Of a DNA stretch of 10,867 nt, positions 1 through 6,613 are shown piece by piece. The DNA is taken from the NCBI GenBank assembly GCA_020436865.1, contig JAGQXA010000348.1, positions 1 to 10,867 on the forward strand, written 5' to 3'. Numbering within the stretch: the stretch's first letter is position 1; each line of letters starts with the position of its first letter. The notes under the pieces are model-generated. The model searched no databases. It was not told the DNA's origin and saw only the letters and a program-made list of their open reading frames with translations. The stretch comes from Saprospiraceae bacterium (GTDB lineage Bacteria; Bacteroidota; Bacteroidia; Chitinophagales; Saprospiraceae). The translations under genes and the position numbers were made by a program.

Positions 1-156
1 CGCTCGGCCGCCTCCGGCTTCCGCACCTCCGGTGAAGTGCGCGACCTCGACCTGATCGAGGCCGGAGGGAAACGCCTCCTCCTCGTCGCCCGCAATAGCG
101 CGCCCCTGCAGGTCTTCGAAATAACCCAATCCCCCAATCCCCCAATCCCCCAATAA
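1..156 (+). CDS. C-terminal end of a VCBS/ASPIC-type protein (5' end outside window)
   Basis: Only the last 51 codons are in the window, in frame 1, ending at TAA 154-156. The visible tail carries the blocks GEVRDL and RLLLVA followed by N..PL..F. It aligns over about 39 residues, with roughly 22 identities and one gap, to the C-terminus of the 1092-residue FG-GAP lipoprotein at 3295-6573 in this same window. The missing upstream part is therefore very probably a paralogous FG-GAP/VCBS repeat protein, but no repeat or domain of its own is visible here. The last 11 residues (ITQSPNPPIPQ) are encoded by the octamer repeat array that begins at 123. They have no counterpart in the paralog, which ends FRLSIPKD, so the C-terminal tail appears to have been replaced by repeat-derived sequence. 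Confidence 0.75.
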   Translation, partial: RSAASGFRTSGEVRDLDLIEAGGKRLLLVARNSAPLQVFEITQSPNPPIPQ

Positions 157-227
157 CCCAATCCCCCAATAACCCAATTAACCAATCCCCCCAATTAACC
201 AATTAACCAATTAACCAATTAACCACC
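123..227. repeat. G-free octamer tandem repeat array (13 units, CCAAT core)
   Basis: The array has 13 units. Twelve are 8 bases long and one (187-195) is 9. All but the last end in CAAT: CCCCCAAT or AACCCAAT dominate the first half, and TAACCAAT dominates the second half. The last unit (220-227) is TAACCACC, and the ATG of the aldo/keto reductase follows immediately. The + strand has no G anywhere in the array. The - strand of the first half carries five-G and three-G runs separated by ATT or TTATT, a pattern expected to allow G-quadruplex folding. The array overlaps the stop of the upstream gene (TAA 154-156). No Bacteroidota -7 box lies inside it, so I see no promoter for the following gene here. 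Confidence 0.92.
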
Positions 228-1247
228 ATGCAGCATCGCCAACTCGGCCGATCCGGCCTCTACCTGACCGACCTGACCCTGGGCACGATGACCTTCGGAG
301 AGACCAGCGGACGCGGTACGCCGCCGGAGGAAGCCGTGCGCATGATCCATCACTATCTCGGGCTTGGGGGGAACCATCTCGATACGGCCAATGTGTACGC
401 GGGCGGGCGTTCGGAAGAGATCATCGGAGAAGCGATCAAGCATCGGCGCGTCGATGTGATCCTGGCGACCAAGGCCAACTTCCCGATCGGGAAGGACATC
501 AATGACAAAGGATTGTCGCGGCACAATATCCTCCGCACCGTCGAAGGCAGCCTGCGCCGCTTGCAGACCGACTACATCGACCTCCTGTATATGCACGCCT
601 GGGATGAAGTCGCCCCGATCGACGAGTCGTTGCGGGCCTACGACGATCTGGTGCGCAGCGGTAAGGTGCGGTACATCGGCGTCTCCAACTTCAAGGCCTG
701 GCAATTGATGAAGGCCCTATCGGTCAGCGAAGCCCGCGGCTGGGAACGCTTTGTCGCCGCACAGTATCAGTACAGCCTGGTCATGCGCGACATCGACTAC
801 GAATACCTCGACCTGTTCGCCAAAGAGGGGCTGGGACTGATGCCCTGGGGACCGCTGGGTGGCGGCTTCCTTTCCGGAAAATACCGTCCGGAACACCGCC
901 CGGCCGACTATTCCGAAGGCCGGCTCGGCGGCATGCCCGAGCATACCGAGGAAGCCTGGGATCGCCGGAACACCGAACGCAACTGGGATATTCTGGAAGC
1001 CGTCGGGAAGATCGCGCAAGAGCGGGGAGTGCCGTACACCCAGGTGGCCATCGCCTGGTTGAAACAACAACCGACCGTGACCAGCGTGATCATCGGCGCC
1101 CGCACCTTCGAACAGCTGGAAGACAACCTCGGCGCAGCCGATCTCAGCCTGACTTCCGACGAACAGGAATTGCTCGACTCGCTTAGCCGTCCGGCAGAAC
1201 GCTACCCCTATCGCTTTCTGGAGTCCTATGGAAGAAAACCGCAATGA
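228..1247 (+). CDS. Aldo/keto reductase family oxidoreductase
   Basis: This 339-residue protein is a single-domain NADPH-dependent aldo/keto reductase of the (alpha/beta)8 barrel fold, and it is probably cytoplasmic because no signal peptide is seen. The N-terminus has the typical LGRSGL...LGTMTFG strand. The catalytic tetrad of the family can be placed as D52 and Y57 (in DTANVYAGGRSEE), K82 (in LATK) and H123 (in YIDLLYMH). VRYIGVSNF follows the catalytic histidine block, and IIGARTFEQLEDNL near residues 287-300 matches the cofactor-binding C-terminal loop. Length is normal for the AKR11/YajO-like bacterial group. The ATG at 228 directly abuts the octamer array and has no Shine-Dalgarno sequence. 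The stop overlaps the next start as ATGA, suggesting one transcript and coupled translation. The substrate cannot be told from sequence. Confidence 0.93.
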   Translation: MQHRQLGRSGLYLTDLTLGTMTFGETSGRGTPPEEAVRMIHHYLGLGGNHLDTANVYAGGRSEEIIGEAIKHRRVDVILATKANFPIGKDINDKGLSRHNILRTVEGSLRRLQTDYIDLLYMHAWDEVAPIDESLRAYDDLVRSGKVRYIGVSNFKAWQLMKALSVSEARGWERFVAAQYQYSLVMRDIDYEYLDLFAKEGLGLMPWGPLGGGFLSGKYRPEHRPADYSEGRLGGMPEHTEEAWDRRNTERNWDILEAVGKIAQERGVPYTQVAIAWLKQQPTVTSVIIGARTFEQLEDNLGAADLSLTSDEQELLDSLSRPAERYPYRFLESYGRKPQ

Positions 1248-3259
1248 AGCAGGTTCGCCCGACATATCGTAGTCAGGGAGGTTGGGATCCAGGAACCTGC
1301 CAACGGCCAACGGCCTTCTGCATCTTGCTCTTGTCCACCCTGCTCTTTGCCACCGCCGCCCCGGCCCAGCAGCCCTTTCAATGCGACGACCGCCTGTTCC
1401 TGAGCACGGCCTTGGAAGAGAATGATCCGGTCGGCATCTTTCAGCTGACGGTGGCGGACGGCGGGAGCCCGATCTACAACTCGCTGACCTCGAGCACGGG
1501 GGTGCGCCTCAATGCGATCGGCTACAGCATGGACAACTTCATTTACGGGATCGATCCGGAAACCTACACCGTGTACCGGGTCGATGCCAATGGACAGGCA
1601 ACGGCCCTGGGCGTGCCGCCCAATCTCGATACTTCCTACACGTATGTGGCCGGAACCGTGTCGCCCGATGGAACCCGCATGGTCCTTTCCGGTCGCAGCA
1701 AAGAGACCGGGCTCGACAAGGAATTCGTTTCGATCCGCATTTTGCCGCCTGATCTGGTCATCAATCAGACCCCGGTCATTGCCGATCCGGCGGTTCGGCT
1801 GGAAGATATTGCCTTCGATCCTATCTTCGGACTGATCGTCGGGTTCGACAGCAAGAACAAGCAGTTGGTCTCTCTTTCCTGGCCCGGCGGCGATACCAAC
1901 GGATTCGGTTATAGCGTACTGAGCAGCGTACATCGCATAGAAGCCCTGTTCTTTGACGCGGCGGGCGAGTTGTACGGATTCGGCAGTATGGGTTCCTCCG
2001 AAAAGCAGTCCATATTCTTTCATCTTAACCGCGCCAACGGGGAGATCCTGGAAACCGGATCGGGCCCCGGCGGCTATTTCGTGGATGGATGTTCGTGTCC
2101 GTACCGGATCGATTTCTTCAGGAAGATCGAACCGACGGAAACGATCCCTTGCGGGGAATTAACGATCGTTTACCAAACGATCAATACCTCGGCGACCACC
2201 CGCTCGCTCGTGCAATTGCGCGACTCTCTGCCCGAAGGATTCGTGATCACCGAGATCGTAAAGGCTCCTCTACAGGGAGAGATCGTCAGCGGCGTGGGCA
2301 GCAACCTCTTGCAGATCGACAATATGTGGGTACTGCTCGGCGCCGATTCTATCGTCATCCGCGTAGAGGTGGGGGTCGAGCCCGGACTGTATTCCACACA
2401 AGCCTCCTTGAATAACCTGCAGCCGGCCCTGGGTGGCGTCATCTTTTCCGACGATCCGGCCACCGAGCCGGTCGACGACCCCAATGTACTGGAGATCGTC
2501 GATCCGGAGCGGATCTTCGCCGAAGACCAGACTTTTCTCTGTGAGCAGGCCAGCATTACCTTGCGGCCGGCCGCCGCCGGTTCGGCTTACCTCTGGAACG
2601 ATGGATCGACGGAGCCCGAATTGGAGATCTTTGGCCCCGGCTGGTATTGGGTGGAGGTGTCGGGCAACTGCGGCGGTTTTCGCGACAGCATTCTGGTGGT
2701 AGAGATCGAGAATCAACTAACCCTCGACCTGGGCGAAGACCGGATCCTGTTGCCCGGAGCGCATTATTCGCTCGCCTACACCACCAACGCCACGGCTGCG
2801 CTCGAGCATGCCTGGGCCGCTTCCGATCCGGCCGCCCTGAGCTGTGAAGCTTGCCCCTTGGCCGTAGCCGGCCCGCTGACCGGCGATCTGAGTGTCGGAC
2901 TCGTGATCACCGACGCCTTCGGTTGCTCGGCCGCCGACTCGATCCGGCTGACGCTAGACCGTACGCGTCGCGTGTACTTCCCGAACGCCTTCAGCCCGAA
3001 CGGCGACGGCTTCAACGACGAATTCTTCCTTCAGGGCGAAGGCCAGGCCCGGATCCTCCAATTCCTGATCTTCGATCGCTGGGGCAACCTCGTTTTCGAG
3101 GCGCGCGACATCGCCCTCGACGATCCGGGCGCCGGATGGAACGGATACACAGGCGGCGGCCGGGCGCCGGTAGGGGTGTACCTGTGGGTAGCCGAGCTGG
3201 AATTTCCGGATCAGGTCCGCAAGACCTATTCCGGAGATGTGTTGCTGGCCGCCAGATGA
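1244..3259 (+). CDS. T9SS type B sorting domain protein (DUF6923-like, DUF11-like, CHU_C)
   Basis: This 671-residue secreted protein has a hydrophobic signal segment at about residues 24-41 with a likely cleavage after APA (A41). Residues 47-285 look like a propeller-type region (YGIDPETYTVYRVD, GELYGFG), similar to DUF6923. Residues 300-420 resemble a DUF11-type beta-sandwich (LRDSLPEGFVITEI). Residues 428-570 hold two Ig/PKD-like segments with paired cysteines. Residues 578-671 are the gliding motility-associated C-terminal domain: YFPNAFSPNGDGFND, then FDRWGNLVFE, WNGY, GVYLW and a final GDVLL. In this family the domain is the T9SS type B sorting signal, so the protein should be exported to the surface or medium, probably as an adhesin or structural protein. 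No catalytic motif is seen. The start overlaps the preceding stop (ATGA); it is the only upstream in-frame ATG but gives an unusually long n-region of 23 residues. Confidence 0.9.
   Translation: MKQVRPTYRSQGGWDPGTCQRPTAFCILLLSTLLFATAAPAQQPFQCDDRLFLSTALEENDPVGIFQLTVADGGSPIYNSLTSSTGVRLNAIGYSMDNFIYGIDPETYTVYRVDANGQATALGVPPNLDTSYTYVAGTVSPDGTRMVLSGRSKETGLDKEFVSIRILPPDLVINQTPVIADPAVRLEDIAFDPIFGLIVGFDSKNKQLVSLSWPGGDTNGFGYSVLSSVHRIEALFFDAAGELYGFGSMGSSEKQSIFFHLNRANGEILETGSGPGGYFVDGCSCPYRIDFFRKIEPTETIPCGELTIVYQTINTSATTRSLVQLRDSLPEGFVITEIVKAPLQGEIVSGVGSNLLQIDNMWVLLGADSIVIRVEVGVEPGLYSTQASLNNLQPALGGVIFSDDPATEPVDDPNVLEIVDPERIFAEDQTFLCEQASITLRPAAAGSAYLWNDGSTEPELEIFGPGWYWVEVSGNCGGFRDSILVVEIENQLTLDLGEDRILLPGAHYSLAYTTNATAALEHAWAASDPAALSCEACPLAVAGPLTGDLSVGLVITDAFGCSAADSIRLTLDRTRRVYFPNAFSPNGDGFNDEFFLQGEGQARILQFLIFDRWGNLVFEARDIALDDPGAGWNGYTGGGRAPVGVYLWVAELEFPDQVRKTYSGDVLLAAR
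1249..1315. repeat. Small repeat-like segment inside the signal peptide n-region
   Basis: This stretch contains GCCAACG in 2.4 tandem copies (1299-1315). A perfect 7-base inverted pair, GCAGGTT (1249-1255) and AACCTGC (1294-1300), brackets about 52 bases. It encodes residues 3-24 of the T9SS protein, just ahead of the hydrophobic signal core, a region that is normally only a few residues long. It could be an intergenic repeat taken into the reading frame. With only one copy in view, the element status is an inference. Confidence 0.4.
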
Positions 3260-3294
3260 ACCCCGCGATATTTGTTTTACTGAATCGATCGAAC

Positions 3295-6200
3295 ATGGAA
3301 CGAATGCATATCATAGCGATCCTGGCCTTGTTGTCAATGGGTTGCAAGCAGGAACAGGAGGGGGCGACCCTTTTCGAAAAGATGCCACCGACTGCCACGG
3401 ACGTTGGCTTTGCCAATCGGCTCACCGAGTCCGATTCGATGAACATCATCGAATACCTGTACTTCTACAATGGAGGCGGAGTCGCTGCGGGCGACGTCGA
3501 CGGCAACGGACTGCCCGATCTGTATTTCACCGCTAACCAGGGACCGAACAAGCTCTATCTGAATCGCGGCAACTTTCGTTTCGAGGACGTCACCGAACGA
3601 GCGGGCGTGTCCGGGCAGGGCGATTGGAAGACCGGCGTGAGCATGGCCGACGTCAACGGCGACGGCTGGCTGGACATCTACGTATGCCAGGTCGGCAACT
3701 ACAAGAACCTGCAGGGCCGCAACGAACTGTTCATCAATAACGGCGACGGTACTTTTCGGGAAATGGCCCGCGAATTCGGACTCGATTTTCGTGGTTTTTC
3801 CCAGCAGGCGGCCTTTTTCGATTACGACCTCGACGGCGATCTCGATTGCTACCTGCTGAACCATTCGGTGCACAGCCCGGAGAACTACGGACCTTCCGAA
3901 TTGCGGGAACGCACCGATAGCCTTTCGGGCGACCGCCTGCTACGCAACGACGACGGCCGCTTCGTCGACGTGACCGCCGAGGCCGGCATCTATTCCAGCC
4001 GGCTCGGCTTCGGATTGGCCGTGCGCGTGGGCGACATCGACGACAATGGTTGTCCGGACCTTTACATCTCCAACGACTTTCACGAGAACGACTACCTGTA
4101 CTACAACCAATGCGACGGCACCTTCCGGGAAGACCTGGCCGCCTCGGTCGACTACACCAGCACCTTCTCCATGGGCTCCGACCTGGCCGACCTCGACAAC
4201 GACGGACGGCTCGACCTGATGACCCTCGACATGAAGCCCGAAGCAGAACCGATCCTGAAAGCCTCCGTCGGCGCCGACCCCTACGATATCTACGAGTTTA
4301 AGTTGCGCTTCGGCTATCACTACCAATACCCCCGCAACATGTTGCAGTGGAACCGCGGTAAGCCGGCCGGCGGCGAACCGCAATTCAGCGAGATCGGCCA
4401 ATACGCTGGCCTGGCCGCGACCGACTGGAGCTGGTCGGTTCTGCTCGACGATCTCGACAACGACGGCTGGAGCGATGTGTACGTCACTAACGGCATCTGG
4501 CGGCGACCCAACGATCTGGACTACCTCAAGTACATTTCCAATGCCGGGATACAAAGCTCGGCCTCCGATCTGGAACTCCTGCAGCAGATGCCGATCGGCG
4601 AGATCGCCAATTACGCCTATCGCAACCGCGGCGATCAAACGTTCGAGGACGTCTCCGCCGAATGGGGGCTCGATCTGACCGGTTGTTCCCAGGGCGCGGC
4701 GCTGGCCGATCTCGATGGCGACGGCGACCTCGACCTGGCGGTCAACAACCTCAATGCCGAGGCGGCGATCTACAGGAATCGCTCCGAACTAGACCCCGCC
4801 CGGCATTCGCTCCGGCTGGAACTGCGGCAACCCGGCGCCAATCCCCTGGCCTTCGGTAGTCGCTTGACGGTCTACGCCGCCGGTCGCTCCTGGGTGCGCG
4901 AACTCGCGCCGGTGCGCGGCTGGCAGTCGTGCTCCGAGCCGGTCGTGCACGTCGGCCTGGGTGCGACGGCCGTGGCCGACAGCCTGCGCGTGCGCTGGCC
5001 CGACGGGCAGTCGACCGTCTTCCCCGGACCCTTTGCCGCCGATAGCCTGCACCGGCTAAGGCGGGAGGGCGGACAACTTCGATCCGAACCGGCCGGTTCC
5101 TCCGCCATGCCGGCGTTCTTTCAGGAGGTCAGCGGAGCGCTCGGGATCGACTTCCGGCATCGCGAGAACGACTTCACCGATTTTGTGATCGAAAAGCTAC
5201 TGCCTCACAAACTCTCCACCGAGGGGCCCTGCCTGGCCGTAGCCGACGCCAATGGCGACGGGCTCGACGACTTTTTCGTAGGAGGGGCCGCCGGCCAATC
5301 TGGAGCCCTCTATTTGCAAGAGGCCGACGGCCGCTTCCGGGCCGTGCCCGGCCTGGAGGAAACGCTGCGGCCCGAACGCGAAGATGTCGCCGCCGCCTGG
5401 TTCGATGCCGACGGCGACGGCGATGCCGATCTATACGTCGTGAGCGGCGGCGGACAATTTCCCGACGGAGATCCCCGTCTCGGCGACCGGCTGTATCTCA
5501 ACGACGGGCAAGCCGGGCTGAGCTTGTCTGCCGATCTGCCTCCCGTTCGCACCAACGGCGCCTGCGTGGTTTCCTTCGATTACGATGCCGACGGCCGCCT
5601 GGACCTGTTCGTGGGCAGCCGGTCGATCCCCGGGCGTTACGGGCTTGCCCCCCGCAGTTTCCTGTTGCACAACGAAGGGCAGGGGCGTTTTTCGGAAACG
5701 ACCGGAACCATTTTGCCCGGCTTGGGGGAGGTGGGCATGGTCACCGACGCCTGCTGGTTGCCCGGCAGCCGCCAACTGCTGGTGGTCGGCGAGTGGATGC
5801 CGGTGGTTGTCGCTGATTTTTCGGCTACGCCCGCTACGCTCGACCGGAGAGGTCCCAGCGGTTGGTGGAATACCGTGGAAGCGGTCGATCTCGATCAGAA
5901 CGGCCGCCCGGACCTGCTGCTGGGCAATTTGGGTCGAAACACCAATCTCGGCAGCCCCGGTGCGACGGTACAACTGACTCTGCACGTCGCCGATTTCGAT
6001 GGCAACGGCAGCACCGATCCGATACTGGGTTATTTTCGAGACGGAAAGCACTACCCATTTGCCGGCAAGGACGAGCTGGCGCAGCAACTGGTGCCGGTGA
6101 AGAAGCGCTTCGTGCAGTACGAGGCCTTTGCCGCGAGCGACCTGGAAACCATCTTTGGGAAGCAGGCTCTGGAGCAGGCAAACCGCCTTCAGGCAGAGTT

Positions 6201-6573
6201 GCTGGCCTCGGCCGTCTGGAAGGATTTTCCGGAAGGAAGTCCCGAACCGCTGCCCGGAGAAGCGCAATACAGTCCGCTGATGGCCCTCACGGCTGCCGAC
6301 GTCGACGCCGACGGCCGGCCCGATGTATTGGGCGGCGGTAATTTCTACGGATGTCCGCCGGCGATCGGTCGCCTGGCTGCCTCGCGTGGCCTGACCCTCC
6401 TCAACGAGGACGATGGCTTTCGCGAAATGCCGCCCGCCGCTTCCGGCCTGTTTCTGGAAGGAGAAGTGCGCGACCTGGCCTGGATACGCCTGGCCGGCGG
6501 CGGACGCTTGCTGCTGGTGGCCTTTAACGGCGGACCTCTGCGCGCGTTCCGCTTGTCGATCCCTAAAGACTGA
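3295..6573 (+). CDS. FG-GAP/VCBS repeat lipoprotein with ASPIC/UnbV domain (CRTAC1-like)
   Basis: This 1092-residue protein has a short hydrophobic leader and a probable lipidation cysteine at C17 (LLSMGC), so it is likely an envelope lipoprotein. I count 13 calcium-loop motifs of the D.(D/N).(D/N)G..D type, starting near residues 67, 119, 176, 247, 299, 386, 472, 651, 704, 762, 865, 900 and 1002. These indicate FG-GAP/VCBS beta-propeller blades. Residues about 505-588 form an ASPIC/UnbV domain (FGSRLTVYAAG, RGWQSCSEPVVHVGLG, LRVRWPDG), which separates a first group of seven motifs from a second group of six. The family is common in Bacteroidota at this length; its function is poorly known and probably adhesive or binding. 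The start is uncertain: ATG 3256 overlaps the upstream stop as ATGA, and ATG 3304 is also in frame. I prefer 3295 because it gives a normal lipoprotein leader. The C-terminus resembles the partial gene at 1-156. Confidence 0.88.
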   Translation: MERMHIIAILALLSMGCKQEQEGATLFEKMPPTATDVGFANRLTESDSMNIIEYLYFYNGGGVAAGDVDGNGLPDLYFTANQGPNKLYLNRGNFRFEDVTERAGVSGQGDWKTGVSMADVNGDGWLDIYVCQVGNYKNLQGRNELFINNGDGTFREMAREFGLDFRGFSQQAAFFDYDLDGDLDCYLLNHSVHSPENYGPSELRERTDSLSGDRLLRNDDGRFVDVTAEAGIYSSRLGFGLAVRVGDIDDNGCPDLYISNDFHENDYLYYNQCDGTFREDLAASVDYTSTFSMGSDLADLDNDGRLDLMTLDMKPEAEPILKASVGADPYDIYEFKLRFGYHYQYPRNMLQWNRGKPAGGEPQFSEIGQYAGLAATDWSWSVLLDDLDNDGWSDVYVTNGIWRRPNDLDYLKYISNAGIQSSASDLELLQQMPIGEIANYAYRNRGDQTFEDVSAEWGLDLTGCSQGAALADLDGDGDLDLAVNNLNAEAAIYRNRSELDPARHSLRLELRQPGANPLAFGSRLTVYAAGRSWVRELAPVRGWQSCSEPVVHVGLGATAVADSLRVRWPDGQSTVFPGPFAADSLHRLRREGGQLRSEPAGSSAMPAFFQEVSGALGIDFRHRENDFTDFVIEKLLPHKLSTEGPCLAVADANGDGLDDFFVGGAAGQSGALYLQEADGRFRAVPGLEETLRPEREDVAAAWFDADGDGDADLYVVSGGGQFPDGDPRLGDRLYLNDGQAGLSLSADLPPVRTNGACVVSFDYDADGRLDLFVGSRSIPGRYGLAPRSFLLHNEGQGRFSETTGTILPGLGEVGMVTDACWLPGSRQLLVVGEWMPVVVADFSATPATLDRRGPSGWWNTVEAVDLDQNGRPDLLLGNLGRNTNLGSPGATVQLTLHVADFDGNGSTDPILGYFRDGKHYPFAGKDELAQQLVPVKKRFVQYEAFAASDLETIFGKQALEQANRLQAELLASAVWKDFPEGSPEPLPGEAQYSPLMALTAADVDADGRPDVLGGGNFYGCPPAIGRLAASRGLTLLNEDDGFREMPPAASGLFLEGEVRDLAWIRLAGGGRLLLVAFNGGPLRAFRLSIPKD

Positions 6574-6613
6574 GCCTTTCCGTTTATTGTACAAAAGCAA
6601 ACTACTCCAGAAT

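Noticed and set aside
123..227. CRISPR array
   Set aside because: Units are 8 bases and directly adjacent with no spacers, so this is a simple tandem repeat.
3267..3274. GATATTTG as a promoter -7 box before the VCBS lipoprotein
   Set aside because: It differs from TAnnTTTG at the first base and lacks a convincing -33 element; the overlapping gene arrangement suggests co-transcription.
2851..3294. Upstream extension of the VCBS gene frame overlapping the T9SS sorting domain
   Set aside because: The 5' part is Arg/Pro-rich frame-shifted sequence over the conserved T9SS C-terminal domain. A lipoprotein leader begins at 3295, so the extension is not coding for this protein.
5431..6600. 389-codon open frame on the - strand over the end of the VCBS gene
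   Set aside because: The sense strand carries regular calcium-loop motifs in this stretch. The antisense frame is a by-product of Asp/Gly-rich repeat codons.
6413..6613. Upstream extension of the GH65 frame
   Set aside because: It overlaps the end of the VCBS gene in another frame, and a clear signal peptide starts at ATG 6614.
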